NCBI GenBank assembly: GCA_937944035.1
Contig: CALDZQ010000175.1
Coordinates: forward strand, 1-8,663
Source: an uncultured Neomegalonema sp.
GTDB lineage: Bacteria > Pseudomonadota > Alphaproteobacteria > Rhodobacterales > Rhodobacteraceae
Direction: 5' to 3'
Length of the DNA: 8,663 nucleotides
Position numbers and translations under genes: made by a program
The notes under the pieces: model-generated
Told to the model about the DNA's origin: nothing
The model's database searches: none
What the model saw: only the letters and a program-made list of their open reading frames with translations
Part shown: positions 1 through 6,741 of the stretch, piece after piece
How positions within the stretch are numbered: position 1 is the first letter of the stretch
Layout of the letters: the number at the start of each line of letters is the position of its first letter

Positions 1-1
1 T

Positions 2-289
2 CAGCCTGCCGATCCCGGCTCGGTCACAACACTGGCCATTGGCGAGGAGGACGGCTCCGGTCCGATCCCGGTCGAGCCTGATGGTGGCATCGGTGACGGC
101 GCGGGGCCGATCCCGGACGTATCCGGATACACCGATACAGGTGCGTATGAGATCATTGACAGCGGCGCGCCCATGCCCGTCGAACCGGATGGCGGCATCG
201 GCGACGGCGCTGTCCCGCTGCCCTATACCGTCGAGGAAGGTGTCCTGACCACGGATCAGCAGTTGGAATACGGAAAGTCCTCGTTCTAG
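2..289 (+). CDS. C-terminal part of unrecognised Gly/Asp/Pro-rich repeat protein (5' end outside window)
   Basis: The frame is open from the left edge of the window to TAG at 287-289, giving 95 codons with no stop; the start lies outside. I do not recognise the family. The visible part is acidic and rich in Gly, Pro and Asp, with no predicted membrane segment, cysteine or catalytic motif. The peptide PVEPDGGIGDGA occurs twice (about residues 24-35 and 59-70 of the visible part), each copy near a PxP stretch. The two copies differ only at synonymous positions, which supports a real coding frame. The chain ends in LEYGKSSF; a terminal Phe is typical of outer-membrane beta-barrel proteins but is weak evidence here. 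The look is of a secreted or surface low-complexity tail or linker, which is inference only. It converges on the XRE gene at 673-1080. Confidence 0.7.
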   Translation, partial: QPADPGSVTTLAIGEEDGSGPIPVEPDGGIGDGAGPIPDVSGYTDTGAYEIIDSGAPMPVEPDGGIGDGAVPLPYTVEEGVLTTDQQLEYGKSSF

Positions 290-300
290 ACCGTTATCAA

Positions 301-320
301 GGGCAATGGGTTCATTGCCC
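301..320 (+). terminator. Hairpin just after the plus-strand gene, possible 3'-end structure
   Basis: The perfect 8-bp arms GGGCAATG and CATTGCCC enclose the loop GGTT, 11 nt after the stop codon at 287-289. Position and stability suit the 3' end of the plus-strand transcript. No T-run follows, so it is not a canonical intrinsic terminator; it could be a Rho-dependent pause site or an RNA 3'-end stabiliser. Confidence 0.4.
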
Positions 321-390
321 GACTCGGAAAACGCGCCAAAACAAGAAGTTAGACTATCCGGAATGATCCTTATATCGTTCAGGTGGCCTA

Positions 391-476
391 GTGGATCGAC
401 CGTGACATTTGAGTCCCTGCCGTGGAAAGCGGCCACCCGACGTAACTTACTCAAATGTCAAGATAAGTTGATCCAC
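391..476. repeat. Long imperfect inverted repeat in gene-free region
   Basis: The outer arms GTGGATC (391-397) and GATCCAC (470-476) match, as do the inner 12-bp arms TGACATTTGAGT (403-414) and ACTCAAATGTCA (449-460). They are separated by short unequal gaps (5 and 9 nt). The centre contains a further small GTGG/CCAC pairing (422-425 with 433-436). On either strand this would fold into a branched stem of about 86 nt. It contains no convincing ORF. It may be a structured RNA, a decayed palindromic element, or a convergent 3'-UTR structure; nothing here decides between these. Confidence 0.5.
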
Positions 477-486
477 CAAACAGAAA

Positions 487-523
487 TCTAGTGGGTTCGT
501 TTTGTCAAAAACAATCTACTAGA
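487..523. repeat. Strong 37-nt hairpin in gene-free region
   Basis: TCTAGTGGGTT (487-497) pairs with AATCTACTAGA (513-523), with two G-U pairs in plus-strand RNA. After a bulged C at 498, GTTTT (499-503) pairs with AAAAC (508-512) around the tetraloop GTCA. This makes about 16 paired positions with one bulge. The G-U pairs would be A-C mismatches in minus-strand RNA, so the structure is better formed in plus-strand RNA. It is not followed by a T-run. Confidence 0.55.
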
Positions 524-551
524 GTCATCCGCGATCAGGTTGAACCATAGA

Positions 552-567
552 GCGTCAGAATTGACGC
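552..567. repeat. Small perfect hairpin
   Basis: The perfect 6-bp arms GCGTCA and TGACGC enclose the loop GAAT. The plus-strand continuation AGATTTTGG holds only four T residues, so at most it is a weak plus-strand terminator. It is the third dyad in the stretch between the two convergent genes. Apart from the structures listed separately, I see nothing else in 290-612. Confidence 0.4.
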
Positions 568-612
568 AGATTTTGGCGGGAATTCCGATCATTGACAATA
601 CTCTATCAGAAT

Positions 613-642
613 AAAAAAGACCGCCTCTTTTAAGGGGCGGTC
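613..642 (-). terminator. Second (distal) intrinsic terminator of the XRE gene
   Basis: GACCGCCTCTT (619-629) pairs with AAGGGGCGGTC (632-642) with one G-U-type position. On the minus strand the hairpin is followed by six T residues (618-613). On the plus strand no T-run follows, so the element is directional and serves minus-strand transcripts coming from 673-1080. Confidence 0.75.
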
Positions 643-658
643 CGTTACACAAAAACAG

Positions 659-685
659 AAAAAAAGCCGGCTTCAGTGAGCCAGC
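659..685 (-). terminator. First (proximal) intrinsic terminator, overlapping the XRE stop codon
   Basis: On the minus strand GCTGGCT (685-679) pairs with AGCCGGC (672-666) with one wobble, around the loop CACTGA, and is followed by seven T residues (665-659). The loop contains the TGA stop codon of the XRE gene (675-673), so the stem includes its last sense codons. A second terminator follows within 20 nt. Confidence 0.8.
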
Positions 686-1080
686 GTTTTAACGAGATCA
701 ACCAATTTGCGGCGTGTTTCCTGATTTCCGATTTTCTTGAATGCGGTATTCAGTTGCAGGCCTTCCGAGCTGCTGACGAAATCCATGACGAAAGACGTTT
801 CATCAGGTTCGCCCATCCCGGCCTTCTGGTCAGGTTTCTCGCCGGAAATACTGTCGGGCATGTCCGCGAAGAAAAATTCAACAGGCACTTCCAGTATGCG
901 CGATATTGCGTAAAGGCGGCTCGCGCCAACGCGGTTTGCGCCTTTTTCGTATTTCTGAACCTGTTGGAAAGTGAGACCAAGGCGCTCGCCCAAGCGTTCT
1001 TGACTCATGCCGATCATCATACGGCGGAGTCTGATCCGACTCCCCACATGAATATCGACTGGGTTAGGTGATTTTGTCAC
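673..1080 (-). CDS. XRE (Cro/C1-type) helix-turn-helix transcriptional regulator
   Basis: A 135-residue cytoplasmic DNA-binding protein. The HTH_3 domain spans about residues 13-70: SQERLGERLGLTFQQVQKYE contains the two HTH helices, with the YEKGANR turn typical of the family. A short polar linker (about 75-95) leads to a C-terminal helical segment ending in RRKLVDLVKTLA, a tail seen in a recognisable alphaproteobacterial subgroup (PraR-like regulators are relatives), often encoded between lnt and metK. Here it follows lnt after a 244-nt spacer, and no metK is in the window. The start is GTG (1080-1078), supported by AGGA at 1090-1087 six nt upstream; no ATG gives a full HTH. Dyads at 1121-1143 could be its own operator. 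Two tandem terminators close the gene. The target genes cannot be told from sequence. Confidence 0.92.
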   Translation of the reverse strand: MTKSPNPVDIHVGSRIRLRRMMIGMSQERLGERLGLTFQQVQKYEKGANRVGASRLYAISRILEVPVEFFFADMPDSISGEKPDQKAGMGEPDETSFVMDFVSSSEGLQLNTAFKKIGNQETRRKLVDLVKTLAH

Positions 1081-1120
1081 AGAATATCCTAGCTATCAAC
1101 GTGTGCTAAAAAAGTTTATC

Positions 1121-1143
1121 AGGTCATACCTGCGGTTGCAGGT
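1121..1143. promoter_or_regulatory. Overlapping dyads upstream of the XRE gene, candidate operator
   Basis: AGGT-N3-ACCT (1121-1131) overlaps ACCTGC-N4-GCAGGT (1128-1143), about 41 nt upstream of the XRE GTG. XRE regulators commonly bind short dyads in their own promoters, so autoregulation is a reasonable inference. I could not identify a confident -35/-10 pair next to it. Confidence 0.35.
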
Positions 1144-1190
1144 TGGGAACCATTTCGTAACAGAAAATACACGAAATATCCACCATCTAA

Positions 1191-1268
1191 AAGTTGATTG
1201 ATAAATTAATTCCACCCTGTGTAGGTATACTGTAAGTTGATTTTACATATTTAATGTAGTAAGTTGAA
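1191..1268. repeat. Three direct copies of AAGTTGA(T/A)
   Basis: Copies lie at 1191-1198 (AAGTTGAT), 1234-1241 (AAGTTGAT) and 1261-1268 (AAGTTGAA); the last two share the longer context GTAAGTTGA. They sit in the AT-rich spacer between lnt and the XRE gene, upstream of the latter. They may be binding sites for a regulator or chance in AT-rich DNA. The rest of the spacer 1081-1324 holds no ORF that I can support. Confidence 0.4.
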
Positions 1269-1307
1269 TTATCTTATCAAAGGATAAATAAAATTACACG
1301 CCGGATT

Positions 1308-1321
1308 GCTGAATTATCAGC
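1308..1321. terminator. Weak hairpin after lnt
   Basis: The 5-bp arms GCTGA and TCAGC enclose the loop ATTA, 3 nt beyond the lnt stop codon on the minus strand. The T-rich run on that strand begins only about 15 nt later, so it is at best a weak lnt terminator. Read-through from lnt into the XRE gene remains possible. Confidence 0.25.
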
Positions 1322-1324
1322 CGT

Positions 1325-2833
1325 TTATTTAATTCTGTTTAGTAAAAATGCGAACCCAAATAGTAGTATAAGAGTGAATATAAATATAGTTTCCTCGAAA
1401 TCCCCATACCATGTGTCGCCATGCGCCGGAGGAAGAGGGGAAAGCAAGACGCCGCTCGTGTTCAACTTTAGACTGTCGATCACAGTGCCACGCGAGTCCA
1501 GCATCGCAGAAATGCCTGTGTTTGCAGCGCGTGCGAGTGGCACTCCCCGCTCGATAGCGCGAACACGCGCTTGTGTCAGGTGTTGTTGCGGCCCCGCAAT
1601 CTTGCCGAACCAGGCATCATTGGTAATATGCACCAGCCAATCAACCTGAGCGTGTTTTTCAAGAATTTCGGATGGAAAGATCGCCTCATAGCAAATCATA
1701 CTGACAAAGGGCGGAACGTTCGGGATGTTTATGATGCGGTCTTCTTTGGCCCCGGCTGTAAAACCACCCGGCAGCGTAATCATTGAACGGATGCCGAATT
1801 TGGAAACCAGGTTTTCAAACGGAACATACTCGCCGAAGGGGACCAGATGTTGCTTGTCGTACTGTGCGATCACCTGCGCGTTTGAGTCCACGGCCAAGAC
1901 TGAATTGAATACCTGCGTTTCAGGGGTTCCGCGTCCATCAACCCTGATCCCGCCCGCCAACACAACCGCGCCCGGCCGCAGTGCGGCAGCGATCATCTCG
2001 CGGACATCTGCCATTTCGGCGATTGGAAAAGGCGTTGCGGCTTCGGGCCAGATTACAACCTGCGCGCCTTGTGCGGACAGCGCGCGTGTCTTCTCAATCA
2101 GATCGTTGAAGTGGATATTCCGCAGTTCCGGCTTCCATTTCAGCGCTTGATCGACATTCGGCTGAACCATCCCGACCATCAGCGGTTCGCTGCGGGGGGG
2201 CAACTCCACGTCCAAGCGGGCCTGTCCGATACCCCAAGCGCCCGCCGTCAGGATCACCGCCGCACCCGCAAACGCGGCCCGCGCCTTCAGCGAAGCTGTT
2301 CCGACCGCCGCCGCTCCCGCGAGGCAGCCGACCAGCAGTGTCAGCAGCGTCACGCCCGTGATGCCGATCATCGCGGCCAGTTGAATCGGCGGGACATCGA
2401 CCAGCGCGTATCCCGGCAACCCCCACGGAAATCCCGTGAAGACAACCCCGCGCAGCGCCTCAAACAGCATCCAGCAGGCCGCAAGCATCACTGGCTCCGC
2501 CGCCCCTGATCCGCTCATCCGCTTGGCCAGCGCAAATCCGGCCCCCCAAAACAGCGCCAGCCCTCCGGCGAACAGGGGGACAGCGATGGGGATCAGCCAG
2601 CCGAACGTCGCGACATCGACTAAAAACGGCTCAGCAATCCAGTACATGCTGCCGGCGAAATAGCCCAACCCGCCTAGCCAACCGCACAGGAACGCGGCTT
2701 TAACACTTGCCGTTTTGCGCCACTGCAAAAACAACCCGCCAATGCCCACAGGCAACAGCGCGTAATACTGAAGCGGTGCTTGGGTGAGGGCGAGGAGCAA
2801 TCCCGCTGCGATGCACAGCAACCAACGGGGCAT
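1325..2833 (-). CDS. lnt: Apolipoprotein N-acyltransferase
   Basis: An inner-membrane enzyme that transfers an acyl chain from phospholipid to the N-terminal cysteine of diacylated lipoproteins, the last step of lipoprotein maturation. It has 502 residues, normal for Lnt. Several hydrophobic segments lie between residues 5 and 205, then a nitrilase-like catalytic domain (about 217-465), then a C-terminal membrane helix (about 482-498). The catalytic triad is visible: Glu264 in VVIWPEAATPF, Lys327 in YDKQHLVPFGEYVPF and Cys381 in ICYEAIFP; Glu335 matches the second conserved Glu. The ATG (2833-2831) lies 2 nt after the corC stop codon with little Shine-Dalgarno sequence of its own, suggesting translational coupling. 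It is the last gene of the miaB-phoH-ybeY-corC-lnt run. The final codons are more AT-rich than the body of the gene. Confidence 0.97.
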   Translation of the reverse strand: MPRWLLCIAAGLLLALTQAPLQYYALLPVGIGGLFLQWRKTASVKAAFLCGWLGGLGYFAGSMYWIAEPFLVDVATFGWLIPIAVPLFAGGLALFWGAGFALAKRMSGSGAAEPVMLAACWMLFEALRGVVFTGFPWGLPGYALVDVPPIQLAAMIGITGVTLLTLLVGCLAGAAAVGTASLKARAAFAGAAVILTAGAWGIGQARLDVELPPRSEPLMVGMVQPNVDQALKWKPELRNIHFNDLIEKTRALSAQGAQVVIWPEAATPFPIAEMADVREMIAAALRPGAVVLAGGIRVDGRGTPETQVFNSVLAVDSNAQVIAQYDKQHLVPFGEYVPFENLVSKFGIRSMITLPGGFTAGAKEDRIINIPNVPPFVSMICYEAIFPSEILEKHAQVDWLVHITNDAWFGKIAGPQQHLTQARVRAIERGVPLARAANTGISAMLDSRGTVIDSLKLNTSGVLLSPLPPAHGDTWYGDFEETIFIFTLILLFGFAFLLNRIK

Positions 2834-2835
2834 CC

Positions 2836-3819
2836 CTACTGCGCGGCCTCAAGGTCGGGCGAAGACTGCGATTCGTCCGCTACGGGCAATGTCAGCGTCA
2901 CCAGCAACCGCTTGATCCGTCTTGGGTCGGCGTCGAGAATCTCGAATTCGTGGCCGTCAGGGTGGCGGATCACCTCGCCCCGCGCGGGGACTCGGTTGCA
3001 CAGCATGAACACCAATCCGCCCAGCGTATCCACATCGTCGAGCTTTTCCGGATCAAGAAGGCGCACCCCCGTCTCCTGCTCAAACTCATCCAGGTAGGCG
3101 CGGGCATCGGCGCGATAGACATTATCCGCCTGTTGCGTCCACCCCGCCTCGGCGGTGGCATCATGCTCGTCCTCAATATCGCCGACGATCAGTTCCAGCA
3201 GGTCTTCGATGGTCACAAGCCCGTCGACACCGCCATACTCGTCGATAACCAGCGCCATATGCACGCGGTCCGCTTGCATTTTTTGCAGCAAAACACCGCA
3301 TCGCATGGAAGGCGGTACTGTCAGTATGCGCCGCAGATGCGGTCTGACCGAAAACGCCTCACTCGGAGCGGATTTCTCGATCAGGCCGGACACCATAAAC
3401 ACGTCTTTTACATGGATAAATCCATCCGCATCGTCCAGCGTGTCGTGATACACCGGAAGGCGCGAATGCCCCTCTTGCCGGAAGGCTGCCACGACCTCAT
3501 CAAAACCGGACTCGATGCCGACGGCGATCACATCCGCACGCGGAACCATCGCATCTGAAACCCGCATCTCGCCCATGCGCTGCACATTGCCGAGCAGAAC
3601 CTGCTGTCTCACGCTGTCATCATGGGGCAGGGTGGGGGCGGCCATCGGGGCCATGCCCGACGTATCTTCGGTTGCGTATTTGGCCAAACCTATCGCATTC
3701 AGCGCACGCTTGAGAAAAGGTTTCCGACTGTCGCCCTCGTCGTCGCCATCGGCGGTTAGGGCTGTGTTCGGGTTGTCAGAGGGCTTTGCAGCGCCGGTCA
3801 TTATCGTCTTGCCTGTCAC
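2836..3819 (-). CDS. corC: CorC/HlyC-family CBS-domain protein
   Basis: A 327-residue soluble protein of the hemolysin/CorC family. After a polar N-terminal extension (about 1-65) come two CBS domains (about 87-147 and 157-215) with the family signature VIDEYGGVDGLVTIEDLLE at 191-209, then a CorC_HlyC transporter-associated domain (about 231-312). There is no DUF21 membrane domain, so it is the short cytosolic type. The family is linked to Mg/Co efflux and, by gene order, to Lnt; the biochemical role is poorly defined, and haemolysis should not be inferred. The GTG start at 3819-3817 overlaps the ybeY TGA as GTGA. An in-frame ATG at 3801-3799 (residue 7) is a plausible alternative, since neither start has a strong Shine-Dalgarno. 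Confidence 0.93.
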   Translation of the reverse strand: MTGKTIMTGAAKPSDNPNTALTADGDDEGDSRKPFLKRALNAIGLAKYATEDTSGMAPMAAPTLPHDDSVRQQVLLGNVQRMGEMRVSDAMVPRADVIAVGIESGFDEVVAAFRQEGHSRLPVYHDTLDDADGFIHVKDVFMVSGLIEKSAPSEAFSVRPHLRRILTVPPSMRCGVLLQKMQADRVHMALVIDEYGGVDGLVTIEDLLELIVGDIEDEHDATAEAGWTQQADNVYRADARAYLDEFEQETGVRLLDPEKLDDVDTLGGLVFMLCNRVPARGEVIRHPDGHEFEILDADPRRIKRLLVTLTLPVADESQSSPDLEAAQ

Positions 3820-4292
3820 GGGCGTTCCGCCACCGGAACGCGGTATGGGTCTTCTATGCCGAGTCGGGAAAGCGCTTTGATTTCGGTGCTTTCCATCAAT
3901 CCGGCTTCGTCATCAGTCTCGTGGTCGTACCCCAGTAAATGCAATACACCATGAATAATCAAGTGTTTAACGTGATGCTCGAACGGCCGTGACGCCGCAT
4001 CGGCCTCCCGCTCAATCGTTTCCCGCGCCAAAGCAATATCGCCCAGCGCAACCGGAACGCCCTCAGGGCGGGGTATATCCTCCGCCGGAAACGACAGAAC
4101 ATTGGTCGGGGTATCTTTGCCCCTGAAGTCACGGTTGAGGATTTGAATTTCCGCGTCATTGGTCAGCAGCACGCTCACACCGGCCGGTGTCGTATAGCCG
4201 ATCTCATCGCAAACGGCCTGTATCGCCTCTTGAAGCAGCGCGTCACAGGTCGCCCAGCCTTCATCCTCAACCGCGATGTCGATCTCAATCAT
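3816..4292 (-). CDS. ybeY: Endoribonuclease YbeY (rRNA maturation factor)
   Basis: A zinc-dependent RNase involved in 16S rRNA 3'-end maturation and 70S ribosome quality control. With the start at ATG 4292-4290 (MIEIDI) it has 158 residues, the usual length. The zinc-binding H-X3-H-X5-H motif is HGVLHLLGYDH, with His114, His118 and His124. The conserved basic loop FRGKDTPTNVLSFP (residues 56-69) carries Arg57, equivalent to the functionally important Arg59 of E. coli. The open frame extends upstream to 4370, but those codons lie inside phoH and do not resemble the family. An ATG at 4328 is a less likely alternative. The chosen start overlaps the 3' end of phoH by 8 nt, and the stop overlaps the corC GTG. 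YbeY and PhoH/YbeZ are frequent neighbours and reported partners. Confidence 0.95.
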   Translation of the reverse strand: MIEIDIAVEDEGWATCDALLQEAIQAVCDEIGYTTPAGVSVLLTNDAEIQILNRDFRGKDTPTNVLSFPAEDIPRPEGVPVALGDIALARETIEREADAASRPFEHHVKHLIIHGVLHLLGYDHETDDEAGLMESTEIKALSRLGIEDPYRVPVAERP

Positions 4293-5346
4293 TATGACGG
4301 CGGTGTTTGGTTTGATCCAACGCGTCATAAGCTTTGACGATCCGCGCGACCATCGGGTGACGGACCACATCCTTATCGGTAAAGCGGATCACGGATGCGT
4401 CCTCAATCCCTTCCAGAATATGCAGCGCCTCCTCCAGACCCGACGACTCCCCGCGCGGCAGATCGATCTGCGTCGGGTCGCCCGTCACCGCCATCAGCGA
4501 GTTCTCGCCAAGGCGTGTCAGGAACATCTTCATCTGCATCCGCGTGCAGTTCTGCGCCTCATCCAGCACGACATAGGCATTCGCGAGGGTCCGCCCGCGC
4601 ATAAAGGCCAGCGGGGCGACTTCAAACACACCGCTTTCCAAAAACTTCGTCACCTGATCGCCGCCCAGCGTGTCATGCAACGCGTCGTAGAGCGGGCGCA
4701 GGTACGGATCGACTTTCTCTTTCATATCGCCGGGCAAAAAGCCCAACCGCTCACCCGCTTCAACAGCCGGGCGGGACAGGATAATCCGGTCAACCCGCTT
4801 ATCCAGAAACGCCTCAACGGCGGCGGCGATGGCCAGATAGGATTTTCCGGTTCCGGCGGGGCCGATCCCGAAAGTCAGCGTGTCTTGCGTCAACGCGGTG
4901 ATATATTCCGCCTGACGCGGTGTACGCGCTTCAATCACGCGTTTGCGGGTGCGGATTTCCTTCACCAAAGTCGCGGGGATCTTGGCAGGCGAGGGCACAA
5001 CACTGCGTTTTTGTCCCTCACGCGCAAAGCGGATCGCGCCATCCACATCGCCTTGCTCAATCGCCCGGCCCTGACCATAGCGCCGCTCAAGACCGCGCAG
5101 CGCATCAATCGTCGCCTTCACACCGTCTTCGTCTCCGATCAGCGACAGCACATTGCCCCGCTGGTGGATCTCGATCCCGAAGGCGCGTTCCATCGTGGCA
5201 AGGTTCCGGCTGTAGGGGCCGACAAGCTGTGCCACCATCGCGTTATCATCAAATTCAATCGTAACCGGAGTTTGCGTCACCTGATTTTCCGCCACGCGGC
5301 CCTGCCTTCTATCGCAATGAATATTATGTGAATCCTGATTAGGCAT
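4285..5346 (-). CDS. phoH: PhoH-like protein YbeZ, P-loop NTPase
   Basis: A cytoplasmic ATPase of the PhoH family, of the YbeZ type that partners with YbeY in rRNA metabolism; an RNA-helicase-like role is proposed but not settled. It has 353 residues: an N-terminal KH-like region (about 27-85), then the PhoH ATPase domain (about 140-340). Walker A is GPAGTGKS (162-169), Walker B is VVLDEAQN (259-266), and TGDPTQIDLP (288-297) is the conserved sensor-type motif. The ATG at 5346 lacks an upstream Shine-Dalgarno. An in-frame GTG at 5295-5293 (Val18) has AGAAGG nine nt upstream, so the true protein may start there (336 residues). It lies 36 nt downstream of miaB with no terminator between them, which suggests co-transcription. 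Confidence 0.95.
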   Translation of the reverse strand: MPNQDSHNIHCDRRQGRVAENQVTQTPVTIEFDDNAMVAQLVGPYSRNLATMERAFGIEIHQRGNVLSLIGDEDGVKATIDALRGLERRYGQGRAIEQGDVDGAIRFAREGQKRSVVPSPAKIPATLVKEIRTRKRVIEARTPRQAEYITALTQDTLTFGIGPAGTGKSYLAIAAAVEAFLDKRVDRIILSRPAVEAGERLGFLPGDMKEKVDPYLRPLYDALHDTLGGDQVTKFLESGVFEVAPLAFMRGRTLANAYVVLDEAQNCTRMQMKMFLTRLGENSLMAVTGDPTQIDLPRGESSGLEEALHILEGIEDASVIRFTDKDVVRHPMVARIVKAYDALDQTKHRRHND

Positions 5347-5382
5347 GAAATACGTGAAGAAGATGACAAGGGCGAATTTAAT

Positions 5383-6738
5383 TTACGCGCTATGCTTCAC
5401 CAGCGATCCCGCAAGACTATTTGTGCTGATCGCGTCGATATTCACCGTGACAATCTCGCGCATCATCGTTTGGGGTGCTTGCACGAAGACCGATTGCAGA
5501 TAGGGACTGCGCCCGATCAACTGGCCCTCTTCACGCCCGATTTTCTCAAACAGAACAGGCATCTGTGTGCCGACACATTCTTGCATAAAGCCGATCTGCT
5601 GCTCACGAAGCCGGGCTTGCAGGATTGCGAGCCGCTCGTCTTTGACCGTTTCGGGAACCTGCTCCGCGCTTGCGGCCGGGGTTCCGGGGCGGGGGCTGTA
5701 CTTGAACGAATACGCCTGCGCATAGCCGACGGCATCGATCAGCGCCATCGTATCTTCAAAATCGGCATCGGTTTCTCCGGGAAAGCCGACGATAAAATCC
5801 CCCGAAAGCGCAATATCGGGGCGCGCGGCGCGGATGCGCTCGATCAGGGCCAGATATTCCTCGCCCGTGTGCTTGCGGTTCATCGCTTTGAGAACACGAT
5901 CCGAACCGGATTGCACAGGCAGATGCAGGTAGGGCATCAGCGCCTCAAGCGAGGCGTGTGCCTCGATCAGATCGTCGCTCATGTCATTCGGGTGGCTGGT
6001 CGTGTAGCGGATGCGTTCGATCCCGTCGACGCCCGCAATCTCATGGCAAAGCGCCGCAAGGCTCGCGGTCCCGCCGTTCAGTCCTGCCCCGTGGTACGCG
6101 TTGACGTTCTGCCCCAGCAGCGTCAACTCGCGCACCCCGGACTCGGCCAGACGGCGCGCTTCGGCCATGATCTGCGCAACCGGGCGCGAGAACTCCGCCC
6201 CTCGTGTGTACGGAACAACGCAGAACGCGCAGAATTTATCACACCCTTCCTGCACACTGAGAAACGCCGTCGGGGCAGCGCGCGGGGCGCGTTTGGGCAG
6301 GGCCGCAAACTTGTCTTCGGCAGGGAAATCGGTCAGCACCTGCGCGGCCGCTCCGCCCTCCATCTTCCCGACCATATCGGGCAGGCGGTGGTAGGCTTGC
6401 GGTCCGACAACCATATCAACGAGCGGTTGGCGGCGCACAATCTCCGCGCCCTCGGCCTGCGCGACACAGCCGGCAACGCCCACCCTCATCTCGCCGCCGC
6501 GTTCTTTCTTGGCGGTCGCCAGCTGGCGGATGCGCCCCAGTTCGGAATAGATTTTCTCAGCGGCTTTCTCGCGGATATGGCAGGTGTTCAGCATCACCAG
6601 ATCGGCGTCATCGGGCGTGTCGACCGTGTCATATCCGGCCGTCGCCAGCGATTCCGCGATACGTTCGGAATCGTAGACATTCATCTGGCAACCATAGGTC
6701 TTGATGAACAGTTTCTTGCGGTCTGGTGCGTTACTCAT
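5383..6738 (-). CDS. miaB: tRNA-2-methylthio-N6-dimethylallyladenosine synthase MiaB
   Basis: A radical-SAM methylthiotransferase that converts i6A37 to ms2i6A37 in tRNAs reading codons that begin with U. With the ATG at 6738-6736 it has 451 residues, normal for MiaB. The N-terminal MTTase domain holds the three ligands of the auxiliary [4Fe-4S] cluster: Cys17 (KTYGCQMN), Cys53 (NTCHIRE) and Cys91 (AGCVAQ). The radical-SAM motif CDKFCAFC gives Cys166, Cys170 and Cys173. A C-terminal TRAM domain covers about 385-447. The open frame runs 12 codons further upstream, but those codons lie in a terminator hairpin. The chosen start has GGGAAGG (6748-6742) directly upstream. It heads the phoH-ybeY-corC-lnt run. 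The intrinsic terminator at 6756-6791 just upstream raises the question of how it is transcribed. Confidence 0.96.
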   Translation of the reverse strand: MSNAPDRKKLFIKTYGCQMNVYDSERIAESLATAGYDTVDTPDDADLVMLNTCHIREKAAEKIYSELGRIRQLATAKKERGGEMRVGVAGCVAQAEGAEIVRRQPLVDMVVGPQAYHRLPDMVGKMEGGAAAQVLTDFPAEDKFAALPKRAPRAAPTAFLSVQEGCDKFCAFCVVPYTRGAEFSRPVAQIMAEARRLAESGVRELTLLGQNVNAYHGAGLNGGTASLAALCHEIAGVDGIERIRYTTSHPNDMSDDLIEAHASLEALMPYLHLPVQSGSDRVLKAMNRKHTGEEYLALIERIRAARPDIALSGDFIVGFPGETDADFEDTMALIDAVGYAQAYSFKYSPRPGTPAASAEQVPETVKDERLAILQARLREQQIGFMQECVGTQMPVLFEKIGREEGQLIGRSPYLQSVFVQAPQTMMREIVTVNIDAISTNSLAGSLVKHSA

Positions 6739-6741
6739 GCG

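Noticed and set aside
306..491. 61-codon plus-strand ORF in the convergent region
   Set aside because: It spans two inverted repeats, has no Shine-Dalgarno and its product has no recognisable features; the bases are better explained by the hairpins.
490..505. GGTTCG-like tRNA T-loop sequence
   Set aside because: No matching acceptor, D or anticodon arms could be placed around it, and the bases belong to the 487-523 hairpin.
676..1071. 131-codon plus-strand ORF opposite the XRE gene
   Set aside because: It is antisense to an unmistakable HTH gene, so it is taken as a shadow.
4293..4370. Upstream extension of ybeY to 4370
   Set aside because: These codons overlap the conserved end of phoH, do not resemble YbeY N-termini and would make the protein longer than its family; ATG 4292 gives the usual length.
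4276..5331. 351-codon plus-strand ORF opposite phoH
   Set aside because: It is fully antisense to a clear PhoH gene. Its length follows from the GC-rich codon usage of phoH, and the product is His/Arg-rich nonsense.
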